Shown one piece after another: positions 8,071-17,020 of a stretch of 32,602 bases of DNA. Position numbers and translations under genes: made by a program. Below the pieces are notes generated by a model. The model was given only the letters and a program-made list of their open reading frames with translations. It had not been told where the DNA came from and did not search any database. Location: contig JACQUR010000108.1 in the NCBI GenBank assembly GCA_016210245.1, forward strand, positions 1 through 32,602. The letters run 5' to 3'. Within the stretch, counting starts at the first letter, position 1. Every line of letters begins with the position of its first letter. This DNA is from Chloroflexota bacterium. GTDB taxonomy: Bacteria; Chloroflexota; UBA6077; JACQUR01.

Positions 8071-9582
8071 GTGGCACAGCACGACACGCTGGCGCAGGTG
8101 GCGGACGCCGCAGAGGCGCGGGGCGAGGGGGCGAGCACGGGGGCGGAGGACCTGCGCACGTTCCTGAGGCGGCTGCTGGAGCATGACCCGGAGCAACTCA
8201 TGGTGGTGGACCGGGCGGTCGACCCGGTTTTCGAGGCCACGGCCATCGTGGACCGCATGCGCCTGGACCCGCGCTACCCGAAGTACCCGGCCGTGCTGTT
8301 CAAGAACGTCCGGGGCTCCCGCATGCCGCTGCTCATCAACCTGCACGGCACCTACGAGCGCCTGGCCCTGAGCATCGACTCGACCGTGCAGGGCATGGTG
8401 GAGGCGTTCCGTCGGCGCGAGAGCCAGCCGCTGCCGGTCAGGCGGGTCGAGCGGAGCGAGGCGCCGGTCAAGGAGGTGATCTGGACCGGGGAAGAGGCCG
8501 ACCTGAGCAGGCTCCCACTCCTCCAGCACCAGGAGCTGGACGCGGGCAAGTTCGTGACCTCGGACGTGGCGATCGTCCGCGACCCGAAGACCGGGGCGCT
8601 GAACGCCGGAACCTACCGCGCCCAGGTCCACGGCACCAAAGAGCTGGGGTTCATGGCTGGCAGCACGCAGAACGCGCGCTATGTCATGCTCCAGTACCGC
8701 GAGCGCGGGGAGTTGATGCCGATGGCGATGGCCATCGGACACCACCCGGCCCTGCTGCTGGCCGCCAGCACCAAGCCGCCGGGCGTCGGGGGCGAGCTGG
8801 AGGTGGCGGGCGGCCTGCTGCGGCAGCCGCTGGAGGTGGTGCGTGCGGAGACGGTCGACCTGGACGTGCCCGCCCGGGCCGAGATCGTGATCGAGGGCTT
8901 CGTGGACCCGAACCCCGAGTCCTTCCGCCAGGAGGGGCCGTTCGGCGAGTACCCGCGCTACTACACCGGCACGGGGCCGCAGCCGGTATTCGCCATCACG
9001 GCCATCACCACGCGCCGCAACCCGATCTACGTCGACGTGTTCAACGCCAGCCCCGAGCACCTGGCCGTCGGCGGCCTGGCGCGCGTGGGCTACCTGTCGA
9101 ACCGGGTGCGCGACGTCTGTCCCAACGTGACCAGCGTCCATCTGCCGCTCTCCGCCAGCGCCCGCCTGCACGCCTACATCTCGATGAAGAAGCACGCCGA
9201 TGGCGAGCCCCACCTGGCCGCCTTCGCGGCCTTCGCCTGCAACCCGACCCTCAAGCTGGTGGTTGTGGTGGACGACGACATCGACGTGACCAACGAGGCG
9301 GAGGTGCTCTGGGCGCTGTCCACCCGCTTCCAGGCGGACAAGGACATGACCCTCATCCCCAACTCGGTCGGTGGCTTCCTGAACCCGCCCACCTACGCCT
9401 ATCGTCGGGACCAGAAGGGCAGTATGGAAACCAAGCTGATCTTCGACTGCACCCGCCCGGCCCCGCCGGCCAGGTTCCCGGCCCCCACCCGCGTGCCGCC
9501 CGAAGTCAGCGCGCGCATGGACCCGGGTGAGTACGTGGGGCCACTGAACGATCGAGTGCTGCGGTACGTGCGAGGGGAGTGA
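8071..9582 (+). CDS. UbiD-family decarboxylase (type A) with altered metal-ligand position
   Basis: The 503-residue protein is full length for the family. N178 and R183 (NAGTYR), E242 (GGELEVAGG) and E288/E293 (EGPFGE) match Fdc1 N168, R173, E233, E277 and E282. The position of the Fdc1 metal-ligand His191 is asparagine (N201, in STQNARY), where the two type B proteins of this window have PHHGG. Either the prFMN metal site is rebuilt or the enzyme prefers a different substrate class. GTG 8071 is preceded by GGAGGAGG (8061-8068). The stop overlaps a GTG of the following type B gene (GTGA), implying co-translation and possibly a hetero-oligomer or sequential pair. The partial gene at 1-105 is its duplicate. 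Confidence 0.92.
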   Translation: MAQHDTLAQVADAAEARGEGASTGAEDLRTFLRRLLEHDPEQLMVVDRAVDPVFEATAIVDRMRLDPRYPKYPAVLFKNVRGSRMPLLINLHGTYERLALSIDSTVQGMVEAFRRRESQPLPVRRVERSEAPVKEVIWTGEEADLSRLPLLQHQELDAGKFVTSDVAIVRDPKTGALNAGTYRAQVHGTKELGFMAGSTQNARYVMLQYRERGELMPMAMAIGHHPALLLAASTKPPGVGGELEVAGGLLRQPLEVVRAETVDLDVPARAEIVIEGFVDPNPESFRQEGPFGEYPRYYTGTGPQPVFAITAITTRRNPIYVDVFNASPEHLAVGGLARVGYLSNRVRDVCPNVTSVHLPLSASARLHAYISMKKHADGEPHLAAFAAFACNPTLKLVVVVDDDIDVTNEAEVLWALSTRFQADKDMTLIPNSVGGFLNPPTYAYRRDQKGSMETKLIFDCTRPAPPARFPAPTRVPPEVSARMDPGEYVGPLNDRVLRYVRGE

Positions 9583-9584
9583 CG

Positions 9585-11096
9585 ATGGCCATCCAAGCCA
9601 GGCACGAGCTAGCGGGAGCCAGGAAACCCCTCTGGCGCGACTTGCGTGAGTGGCTCCTGTTGGTGGATGCCATCGGCGAGCTGAAAACGGTGCGTAGGGC
9701 CAGTTCCGAGGCGGACATCGGCGCTATCGCCGAGATGCTGGACCATGCCGAAGAGAGCCCGTGCGTCGTCTTCGACGACATCCCGGGCTTCGAGCCTGGC
9801 TACCGGGTGATGGTGAACGGTATGGGGACCCGGCGCCGCCAGGCGATCACCCTGGGCCTCGATCCCGAAGAGGCCACCCACGAGCGGCTGCTGGAGTTCT
9901 GGCGCGGGCTGCTGCGCGGCTTCACGCCCATCCCGCCGATCACGGTCGGGAAAGGGGCGATCCAGGAGAACGTGCTGCGGGGCGAGGAGGTGAACCTGGC
10001 GCGCTTCCCAGCCCCCATCTGGCACCCGCTCGATGGGGGCCGCTTCATCGGGACCGCGAGCATCAACATCATGCGCGATCCCGACAGCGGCGCAATCAAT
10101 GCCGGCACGTACCGCAACCAGGTCTTCGATCGAAACAGCATTGGCATTCGGGTCGTGCCCCCCCACCACGGCGGCATCATCAAAGCGAAGTACCTGCAGC
10201 GCGGGGAGCCCTGCCCGATCGTGACGGTGGTGGGGGCTGACCCACTGCTGTTCATGGCCTCGTGCGTGGAAGGGCCTGGCTTTGGGCAGAGCGAGCTGGA
10301 TTGGGCCGGGGGCGTGCGAGGCCAGCCGCTGGAGGTGATCGAAGGCGAGGTGACGGGGCTGCCGATCCCAGCCCACGCCGAGATCGCGCTCGAGGGCTTC
10401 GTCACGACCGACGAGTGGCACAAGGAAGGGCCGTACGGCGAGTGGACCGGCTACTACCAGGACGGGTACGCCCGCGACCAAGTGGTGCGGGTCCACCGGG
10501 TCTACCACAGAAACAACCCGGTCCTCCTGGGCTGCCCGCAGGGCAAGCCCCCCCACGAGGACAACCGCTTCCTGGCCTACCTGCGCGCGGGGATGATCTG
10601 GGACCAACTGGAGAAGGCCGGCGTGCCGGGCGTGCGCGGTGTCTGGAGCCCGCCCGAGGGCGCGAACCGGCTGATGACCGTGGTGGCGATCGAGCAACAG
10701 TACCCCGGGCACGCCAGGCAGGCAGCGCTCATCGCCTCTGAGTGTGCGGCTGCCGTCGACACCGGCCGCATGGTCGTGGTCGTCGACCACCACGTGGACG
10801 TCACTAACCTGCAGGATGTGGTGTGGGCGATCCTGACCCGCTGCGATCCAGCCCGTGACGTGGAGATCATCACTCGGACCCGGTCCGTTCGGACTGACAT
10901 GGCGATCGATCCCGACAAGCGGGAACTGAAGATGAACTCGCGCCTGATCGTCGATGCCACTACGCCGTTCGAGTGGAAGGACCACCCGTTGGCCGGGGAG
11001 ATCATCGCTACGCCTGAGCGAGCCCGGGCCACACGCGAGCGGTGGGGATGGATCCTGGGACAGGCACGCGGGTCGCGTGTCGCTGAATCAGACTGA
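9585..11096 (+). CDS. UbiD-family prFMN-dependent decarboxylase (type B, copy 2)
   Basis: The 503-residue protein is very close to the 108-1586 protein over its whole length without visible indels, apart from a short different C-terminal tail (GQARGSRVAESD). N172, R177, H195, E237, E281 and E286 are all kept at Fdc1-like spacing, so catalysis should be intact. ATG 9585 is preferred over GTG 9579 because GAGGGGAG (9572-9579) is correctly spaced for it. It follows the type A gene with the same junction as copy 1. Downstream, a substrate-binding lipoprotein starts 38 bp after the stop, so enzyme and uptake genes may share a transcript. Confidence 0.93.
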   Translation: MAIQARHELAGARKPLWRDLREWLLLVDAIGELKTVRRASSEADIGAIAEMLDHAEESPCVVFDDIPGFEPGYRVMVNGMGTRRRQAITLGLDPEEATHERLLEFWRGLLRGFTPIPPITVGKGAIQENVLRGEEVNLARFPAPIWHPLDGGRFIGTASINIMRDPDSGAINAGTYRNQVFDRNSIGIRVVPPHHGGIIKAKYLQRGEPCPIVTVVGADPLLFMASCVEGPGFGQSELDWAGGVRGQPLEVIEGEVTGLPIPAHAEIALEGFVTTDEWHKEGPYGEWTGYYQDGYARDQVVRVHRVYHRNNPVLLGCPQGKPPHEDNRFLAYLRAGMIWDQLEKAGVPGVRGVWSPPEGANRLMTVVAIEQQYPGHARQAALIASECAAAVDTGRMVVVVDHHVDVTNLQDVVWAILTRCDPARDVEIITRTRSVRTDMAIDPDKRELKMNSRLIVDATTPFEWKDHPLAGEIIATPERARATRERWGWILGQARGSRVAESD

Positions 11097-11134
11097 GGGC
11101 TCAACTCTATCTTCGAAGGCCGGGAGGGAAAGAC

Positions 11135-12307
11135 ATGCACCGCTTGTGGCCAGGCATCGTCGCACTGTCGCTGCTCGCAGCCGTAGCCTGCGCGCCAACC
11201 GCACCACCGAGCCCTGCAGCCGCGCCACCCAGGCCGACGGAGAAGCCAGCCGCTGCCGCTGCGCCCGCGCAGCCGACCCCGCAGCCGGCGGCTAAACCGA
11301 CTGAGAAGCCCGCGGCTAAACCGACCGAGAAGCCCGCCGCCAAGCCGACCGAGAAGCCCGCCGCCAGGCCGGAAGACATCAAGGTGCCGAAGCCGAGCGG
11401 CAACCTGGCTATCAAGGCCGGCCATCCGTCGAGCATCTCGTTCTACGAGGCGCCCCAGATGATGACGCACGAGCGCCTCAACAAGGACGGCTGGAAGATC
11501 GAGGACGTGCTCTTCACTCGCACCGATCTGGGCGCCATCGCGCTCAACGAGGGGAAGATCGACCTCTATATTTCCGTGCCCCTGGACCCGCTCCGGGCTA
11601 TCCAGAAGGGCGGCAAGCTCCGCTGGCTCACAGAGAACAATCCTGGCGAGTTCGTGTTGATCGCCAAGACATCGATCGCCAGGTGCGAGGACTTGAATGG
11701 CAAGCGGCTCGCCCTGCACAACGAGGTCGGCAACACCACCCTGCTGACGAAGCAGTGGATCTTGAGCACCTGCAAGGCGACGCCAAACTACCTCATCATT
11801 CCCGGTGGAGAGAACCGGGTGGTGGCGCTCATGAACGATCAGGTCGACGCCACGTACGTCCAGTTGGGAGATTGGCTCGGCCTTGACGCCCAGGCACCGG
11901 GCAAGTTTCACGTGCTGACAAGCGGCGAGGCGTACAAGATCAGCGGCTCTGGCTTCTGGGCGAACACCGAATGGCTGCAGAAGAATGCAGACGTGGCAAC
12001 CGCCTACGTCGCAGAACTGCTCAAGACCTACCGCATGATCGCCGCCAATCCCAAGCTGCTCGAGGAGGTCGTCCCAAAATACGTGCCGGACCTCGATCGG
12101 AAGGTGCTGCCCACGACGATCAAGGCCTACCTCGACATAGGAAGTTTCCCGGCCAACGGGGGCGACCTGTCGATGCTCGAAGGGGGGATCAGGTTCTTTC
12201 AGGAACAAGGTGAGCTGCAACCAGGTCTGGAGGCTGGGAAGATCGCCGACAGCACAGTCCTCCAGAACGCCTTGAAGATCATCGGCAAGGTGCCGGGCCA
12301 ACGTTAG
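11135..12307 (+). CDS. ABC-type substrate-binding lipoprotein (NMT1/SsuA-like), paralog 1
   Basis: The 390-residue protein has a short signal peptide with lipobox AVAC (C19). A linker with four near-perfect KPTEKPAA units follows, and then an NMT1/sulfonate-type periplasmic-binding domain from about residue 83 (KPSGNLAIKAGHPSSISF). Motifs shared with the proteins at 12424, 14841 and 17916 include the THERL/LERL N-KDGW segment, the PGGENR turn, a QL-DW segment and a GFWANTEWL-like segment. ATG 11135 follows GGGAGGG. In this class the lipoprotein delivers substrate to a two-permease, ATPase-driven importer; permeases of that class lie at 16086 onward. The usual ligands are nitrate, sulfonates, pyrimidine precursors or aromatic acids; the actual one is not determinable here. 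Confidence 0.88.
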   Translation: MHRLWPGIVALSLLAAVACAPTAPPSPAAAPPRPTEKPAAAAAPAQPTPQPAAKPTEKPAAKPTEKPAAKPTEKPAARPEDIKVPKPSGNLAIKAGHPSSISFYEAPQMMTHERLNKDGWKIEDVLFTRTDLGAIALNEGKIDLYISVPLDPLRAIQKGGKLRWLTENNPGEFVLIAKTSIARCEDLNGKRLALHNEVGNTTLLTKQWILSTCKATPNYLIIPGGENRVVALMNDQVDATYVQLGDWLGLDAQAPGKFHVLTSGEAYKISGSGFWANTEWLQKNADVATAYVAELLKTYRMIAANPKLLEEVVPKYVPDLDRKVLPTTIKAYLDIGSFPANGGDLSMLEGGIRFFQEQGELQPGLEAGKIADSTVLQNALKIIGKVPGQR

Positions 12308-12423
12308 GGAGATTTCGGGTTTCAGGTTGCAGATTTGAGACCCAGGGGTCAGAATCTGCAGTCCGCAGCCAATCTGCGATCTCAACTCTGAACTCTGCAA
12401 TCAAGAAGGAGGAGGCAACCTCG

Positions 12424-13599
12424 ATGCACCCAAGGTGGCTTGCCATTGCAGTCGTGTCCCTGTTCGTGGTCGGCACTGCTTGCGCGCCAGCGGCGGCGCC
12501 CAGCCCGACGGCCGCTCCGGCGAAGCCGGCGGCGACGACCGCGCCGGCCCAGCCGGCGCCAACCGCGGCACCGGCCAAGCCGGCGGCAACCGCAGCGCCC
12601 GCCAAGCCGGCGGCGACGGCCGCGCCGGCCAAGCCGGCCGAGAAGCCCGCGACCAAGCCTGAGGACATCAAGATCCCCAAGCCGAGCGGCAACCTGAACC
12701 TCAAGATCGGCCACCCGTCCAGCATCTCCTTCTACGACGTGCCGACTCAGGTCACCCACGAGCGGCTCAAGAAGGATGGCTGGACCATCGAGAGCGTCCA
12801 GTTCACCCGCACCGACCTCAACACCCAGGCGCTCAGCCAGGGCACGGTCCAGATCTCCATCTCCCAGATCCTCGATCCGCTGCGGGTCTTCGAGAAGGGC
12901 GGCAAGGTTTCCTGGCTCATGGAGCACAACGGCGGCGAGTTCGTGATGATCGCCAAGAACGAGATCAAGACCTGCAAGGACATGGACGGCACGAAGTTCG
13001 CCATCCACGGCGACACCGCGACGACATCTGTAGCCAGCAGGGACTGGCTGCTCAACCAGTGCAAGGTCAAGCCAAACATCCTGGTGATTCCCGGCGGAGA
13101 GAACCGCATCGTCGCCCTGGCGAACAACCAGATCGACGGCACGCAGGTCCAGTTGGCCGACTGGATCAACCTGGACGCCAAGGCGCCGGGCAAGTTCCAC
13201 GTCATCGACACCGGCGGGCTCTACAACATCAGCGGGGCCGGGCTCTGGGCCAACAACGAGTGGCTGGAGAAGAACCAGGACGTGGGCATCGCCTACATCG
13301 CCGAGACGCTCAAGACGTTCCGGATGATCCACGCCAACCCGAAGATCATCGAGGACGCCGTGCTGAAGTACGTGCCGGACACGCCGAAGGACGCGGTCGC
13401 CCCCTCCGTCAAGGCCTACCTGGACATCGTGAAGGCCTGGCCGCAGAACGGCGGCGACACGGCCATGCTGGAGGACACGATCAAGTTCTTCACCCCGCTG
13501 GGTGAGCTGCAGCCGGGCATGGACGCCAAGAAGCTGATCAACACCCGCGTGCTCGAGGAGGCGTTGAAGCTTGTCGGCAAGGTGCCAGGCGCGCGCTAG
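12424..13599 (+). CDS. ABC-type substrate-binding lipoprotein, paralog 2
   Basis: The 391-residue protein has lipobox GTAC (C20), a long Ala/Pro/Lys linker without the TE units of paralog 1, then KPSGNLNLKIGHPSSISFYDVP and the PGGENRIVAL and VQLADW motifs. It is closest by eye to paralog 4 (14841), sharing THERLKKDGW and FTRTDLNTQAL. AAGGAGGAGG (12406-12415) gives a strong ribosome site for ATG 12424. The 116-bp spacer after paralog 1 contains degenerate repeat-like sequence rich in TCTGCA and GATTT words but no clean hairpin. Confidence 0.88.
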   Translation: MHPRWLAIAVVSLFVVGTACAPAAAPSPTAAPAKPAATTAPAQPAPTAAPAKPAATAAPAKPAATAAPAKPAEKPATKPEDIKIPKPSGNLNLKIGHPSSISFYDVPTQVTHERLKKDGWTIESVQFTRTDLNTQALSQGTVQISISQILDPLRVFEKGGKVSWLMEHNGGEFVMIAKNEIKTCKDMDGTKFAIHGDTATTSVASRDWLLNQCKVKPNILVIPGGENRIVALANNQIDGTQVQLADWINLDAKAPGKFHVIDTGGLYNISGAGLWANNEWLEKNQDVGIAYIAETLKTFRMIHANPKIIEDAVLKYVPDTPKDAVAPSVKAYLDIVKAWPQNGGDTAMLEDTIKFFTPLGELQPGMDAKKLINTRVLEEALKLVGKVPGAR

Positions 13600-13612
13600 T
13601 GTTCCGAGCGGT

Positions 13613-13644
13613 TGTAGGGGCAGACCTGCGTGTCCGCCCCTACA
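13613..13644. repeat. TGTAGGGGC hairpin element
   Basis: Arms TGTAGGGGCAGAC (13613-13625) and GTCCGCCCCTACA (13632-13644) pair with one mismatch around the loop CTGCGT. A shorter copy with the same loop is at 24617-24640, and the same TAGGGGC core appears in the terminal repeat at 32544-32602 and near 28487. This is a small dispersed hairpin family. Confidence 0.85.
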
Positions 13645-13695
13645 GGTGAGTGGAATGCGGTTCGGAGAATCCGCTTCAGGAGACGGCGAGCAGAG

Positions 13696-14652
13696 ATGTC
13701 CCTGCAACTGAGCATGACTTGCGGCTCATACGACCGCAATCAGGCGCTGCTCGACGGCCGGGTCAAGCCCGAAGGGATCGACCTGTACATCCACGTCAAC
13801 TCGCACGATCCCAGCCGCCAGGCTCAGGCCCGCGCGGGCAAGTTCGACGTGTGCGAGTTCTACACAGGCATCTACCTCGCCGACGTGCCTTACCAAACGC
13901 TCGGGTTCACCGCGATACCGATCTTCGTCAAGCGTATGTTTCGGCACTCCTACATCTATGTCAATAAGCGGGCTGGCATCCGGTCGCCTGCCGACCTCAA
14001 CGGCAAGCGGGTCAGCGTCCAGACATGGTTCACCACCACGGCACTCTGGGCGCGCGGCATTCTGGAGGACGAGTATGGGGTGGACCTGAAGTCGATCACC
14101 TGGGTGGCTGAGCGCCCGGCGCGCGTGGGTGATTGGCGGCCACCTTCCTGGCTCAAGCTGGAGGCGGCACCCAGTGGCGCGACCGCCCACGAGATGCTAG
14201 CCGCGGGCGCGCTCGACGCGGCTATCACCACCGGCACATGGGCACCCGACGGACACCCGGACATCGACTTCCTGTTCCCGAACTACGCGGAGCTGGAGCG
14301 GGACTATTTCCGACGAACCGGCTTCTTCCCGATCATGCACACGCTGCTCATCCGGACAGCAGTGCTGGAGCGCCACCCCTGGGTGGCGATGAGCATGTTC
14401 AACGCCTGGCAGGAGTCCAAGCAACTGTGCTACAAGTGGCTGGAATGGCAGCGGGTTCACCAGACGTCGATGTGGTTCCGAGCGCTGTGGGAAGAAGAAC
14501 GGTCCGCGGCAGGCGCGGACCTCTACCCCTGGGGCTTGCGCAAGACGCGCCCGGAAGTGGCCAGGATACTGGAGTATGCCTACCGGCAGGGTCTCACCCC
14601 GCGCGAGCTCGAGCCGGAGGAACTGTTCCATTCAAGCACACTCGCCACGTGA
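13696..14652 (+). CDS. 4,5-dihydroxyphthalate decarboxylase-like / NMT1-fold protein without signal peptide
   Basis: The 318-residue protein has no signal peptide or lipobox, unlike the substrate-binding neighbours. It begins LQLSMTCGSYDRNQALLDGR followed by VKPEGIDL, the signature opening of the Pht5 (4,5-dihydroxyphthalate decarboxylase) branch of the periplasmic-binding-protein-like fold, and continues with FDVCEFYTGIYLAD and GIRSPADLNGKRV. Many proteins so annotated are untested, and some are likely ligand-binding proteins. ATG 13696 starts the homologous region; in-frame codons upstream read Arg-rich leader sequence. An AGGAG at 13677-13681 is rather far away, so initiation is not certain. 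Location among aromatic-acid-type genes (UbiD) makes decarboxylation of a phthalate-like acid a reasonable hypothesis, not a demonstrated role. Confidence 0.8.
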   Translation: MSLQLSMTCGSYDRNQALLDGRVKPEGIDLYIHVNSHDPSRQAQARAGKFDVCEFYTGIYLADVPYQTLGFTAIPIFVKRMFRHSYIYVNKRAGIRSPADLNGKRVSVQTWFTTTALWARGILEDEYGVDLKSITWVAERPARVGDWRPPSWLKLEAAPSGATAHEMLAAGALDAAITTGTWAPDGHPDIDFLFPNYAELERDYFRRTGFFPIMHTLLIRTAVLERHPWVAMSMFNAWQESKQLCYKWLEWQRVHQTSMWFRALWEEERSAAGADLYPWGLRKTRPEVARILEYAYRQGLTPRELEPEELFHSSTLAT

Positions 14653-14840
14653 GGCAGTAGACAGCAGGCAGAAAGCAGAGGGCAGGAAGAAGCGGCGACC
14701 GGCTGGGCTGGAAGCGCGAGGGACTGTCGTTCTGCAGTGAAGGCACAAGCGTACCGGCGCACAGGGTCATAGGTCACGGTCCAGGGCTACCAGGGGCATT
14801 CGCTTCACCGTCGTGAATGAAATGCTGGGGGGGAAACCCG

Positions 14841-16010
14841 ATGAGCGGTTTGTGGCCCACCTTGCTCGTGGCGTTCATGCTTGCGTTCTCGGCCATCGCC
14901 TGCGCGCCAGCCGCGCCGCCGAGCCCTACGGCGGCGCCACTGAAGCCAACCGAGAAGCCGGCGGCCACCGCTGCGCCCGCCAAGCCGGCGGAGAAGCCGG
15001 CCGCGAAGCCGGCGGCCACGGCTGCGCCCGCCAAGCCGGCCGAGAAGCCGACCGAGCAGCCGGCCATCAGGCCGGAAGACCTCAAGATCCCGAAGCCGAG
15101 CGGCAACCTCAGCCTCAAGGTGGGCCATCCGTCCACCATCTCCTTCTACGACGTGCCCACCCAGATCACGCACGAGCGGCTCAAGAAAGACGGCTGGTCG
15201 ATCGAGAGCGTCCAGTTCACCCGAACGGACCTCAACACGCAGGCGCTGGCCCAGGGAACGGTCCAGGTCTCCATTGCCCTGAGCGTCGACCCGCTGCGGG
15301 TGGTCGAGAAGGGCGGCAAGATCAAGTGGCTCACGGAGAACACGCCGGGCGAGTTCGTCATGATTGCCAGGAAGGACATCGCCCGCTGTGAGGACCTATC
15401 TGGCAAGAAGTTCGCCATCCACGGGGAGACCTCTGGCACGTCCCTGTCGGCCATGAAGTGGATCAAGGACGTGTGCAAGGCCTCGCCCACCATCATCGTC
15501 GTGCCCGGCGGTGAAAACCGCATCGTCGCCCTCAGGAACGAGCAGATCGATGCCACGCTGGTCCAGTTGGCGGACTGGCTCAACCTGGAGGCGCAGGCGC
15601 CCGGCAAGTTCCACGTGATCGTCTCGGGCGGGCCGTTCAATATCAGCGGATCGGGCTTCTGGGTGAACGTGGACTGGCTGGAGAAGAACCGCGAGCTGGC
15701 CACGGCCTACGTGGCCGAGACGCTCAAGACGTACCGCATGATCTACGCAACGCCGAAACTGCTCGAGGACGTCGTGGTAAAGTACGTGCCAGACACCAAG
15801 CCCGAGGTGGTGCCCGCGACGGTGAAGGCTTACCTGGGCATCGGCGCCTGGCCGCGGAATGGCGGCGATACCTCGATGCTCAAGGAGACGATCCAGTTCT
15901 TCACCGAACGCGACGAGCTGAAGCCAGGTATGGAAGCAAGCAAGCTCGTCGAGTCCAGCGTCCTCGAGAACGCGCTGAAGATAGTCGGCAAGGTGGCGGG
16001 AGTGCGGTAG
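14841..16010 (+). CDS. ABC-type substrate-binding lipoprotein, paralog 3
   Basis: The 389-residue protein has lipobox AIAC (C21), a linker mixing KPTEKPAATAA and KPAEKPAA units, then KPSGNLSLKVGHPSTISFYDVP, VPGGENRIVAL and VQLADW. I prefer ATG 14841 to ATG 14817, because GGGGGGGA (14827-14834) sits at proper distance and the signal peptide then has the same MxxLW start as its paralogs. The 188-bp spacer upstream holds no recognisable gene. It directly precedes the first permease pair and is its probable partner. Confidence 0.88.
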   Translation: MSGLWPTLLVAFMLAFSAIACAPAAPPSPTAAPLKPTEKPAATAAPAKPAEKPAAKPAATAAPAKPAEKPTEQPAIRPEDLKIPKPSGNLSLKVGHPSTISFYDVPTQITHERLKKDGWSIESVQFTRTDLNTQALAQGTVQVSIALSVDPLRVVEKGGKIKWLTENTPGEFVMIARKDIARCEDLSGKKFAIHGETSGTSLSAMKWIKDVCKASPTIIVVPGGENRIVALRNEQIDATLVQLADWLNLEAQAPGKFHVIVSGGPFNISGSGFWVNVDWLEKNRELATAYVAETLKTYRMIYATPKLLEDVVVKYVPDTKPEVVPATVKAYLGIGAWPRNGGDTSMLKETIQFFTERDELKPGMEASKLVESSVLENALKIVGKVAGVR

Positions 16011-16014
16011 CACT

Positions 16015-16077
16015 CAGTGGTCAGTGGTCAGTAGTCAGTTGACTGCTGACCACTGACCACTGGCCACTGACCACTGG
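16015..16077. repeat. GTGGTCA heptamer inverted repeat
   Basis: Left arm CAGTGGTCAGTGGTCAG (16015-16031) is an exact reverse complement of 16046-16062, with further partial units (CCACTGACCACTGG) up to the ribosome site of the next gene. The same heptamer theme returns at 17834-17880 and weakly at 23398-23412. Confidence 0.88.
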
Positions 16078-16085
16078 AGGCAGGC

Positions 16086-16886
16086 ATGAAGGCAGCAGCG
16101 GCGGCGCGCAAGAGCAGGCGAGAGGAGGCCATCGCGGCCTGGAGACTCCGCATCGTGGTCTTCGCCCTTTTCGTGGCAGTGTGGGAGCTGTCGGCCAGGC
16201 GCATGGAGAACCTGCTCATCCCGACCTTTACCGAGATGGTCGGGGGCTTCGTCCGGCTCGTGTTCGTGACCGGCAGGGTCTGGGAGCCGCTGCTGATCAG
16301 CAACCAGGCGCTGGTGCTCGGCTACCTCCTCTCGGTGGTGATGGGCATTCCCCTGGGCCTGGCCGCGGGGCGGAGCCGCTGGATCAACCGGCTGATGAAT
16401 CCCTACATCGGCCTCGTGCTTGCGGTGCCGGTGGCGCCGCTCATCCCCATCCTGATCACCGCGCTGGGCCTGGGGCTGGCCTCGCGGGTCGTGCTGGTCG
16501 TGCTGTTCGCCTTCATCTTCATCACGGTCAACACCCGCGCCGGTGTGCGGAACGTCGACCCGTCGTTGATCGAGATGGCCCAATCCTTTGGGGCCAACGA
16601 GGGGCAGATCTGGCGAAAGATCGTGATCCCGGGCGCCGTGCCTGCGATCTTCGCCGGCCTGCGCATCGGGCTCGGACGAGCGATCGCGGGCATGGTCATC
16701 GTCGAATTGCTCCTGGTAGCGACCGGCGTGGGCCGCCTGCTGCTGGAGTTCGCCGGACGCCTCCAGGCGGACCTCGTGTTCGCCACCGTGTTCGCCATCA
16801 TCGTCGAGGCGGTGGTGCTCGTGACGGCGATGCAGGTGGTGGAGCGGAAGGTGGCGCCCTGGGCGCACGACGTGGCGCTGGGCTGA
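16086..16886 (+). CDS. ABC transporter permease, SsuC/TauC-like (type A, copy 1)
   Basis: The 266-residue integral membrane protein has about six hydrophobic segments and the cytoplasmic EAA-type loop EMAQSFGANEGQIWRKIVIPG starting at E163. This is the site where an ATPase subunit docks. The family imports nitrate, sulfonate, taurine or related acids. A basic N-terminus (KAAAAARKSRREEA) precedes the first helix. GGAGGCAGG upstream gives the ribosome site. Its near twin is at 19337-20134; together with the following gene it would form a heterodimeric permease. No ATPase gene is present in the window. Confidence 0.9.
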   Translation: MKAAAAARKSRREEAIAAWRLRIVVFALFVAVWELSARRMENLLIPTFTEMVGGFVRLVFVTGRVWEPLLISNQALVLGYLLSVVMGIPLGLAAGRSRWINRLMNPYIGLVLAVPVAPLIPILITALGLGLASRVVLVVLFAFIFITVNTRAGVRNVDPSLIEMAQSFGANEGQIWRKIVIPGAVPAIFAGLRIGLGRAIAGMVIVELLLVATGVGRLLLEFAGRLQADLVFATVFAIIVEAVVLVTAMQVVERKVAPWAHDVALG

Positions 16887-16905
16887 ACCGATCAGAAGGT
16901 GGATC

Positions 16906-16971
16906 GGGCTGCCGTCCTGAAGGGCGGACCTGGGGAGACCAGACAAGGTCCGCTCTTCAGGACGGCAGCCC
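16906..16971. repeat. GGGCTGCCGTCCTGAAGG palindromic repeat
   Basis: Arms 16906-16931 and 16946-16971 (26 bp each) are reverse complements with a single mismatch, around a 14-nt loop. The core CCTGAAGGGCGG is the same as in the palindromes at 6839-6896 and 30368-30568. It lies between two permease genes and carries no T-tract, so it more likely affects mRNA processing than full termination. Confidence 0.92.
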
Positions 16972-17020
16972 AGGGACCTGGCAGATCAGCAGGTTGACCT
17001 GCTGGGCGGAGAGGGACACC

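Noticed and set aside
13630-13695. Arg-rich N-terminal extension of the Pht5-like protein
   Set aside because: It starts inside the TAGGGGC hairpin element and family similarity begins at ATG 13696.
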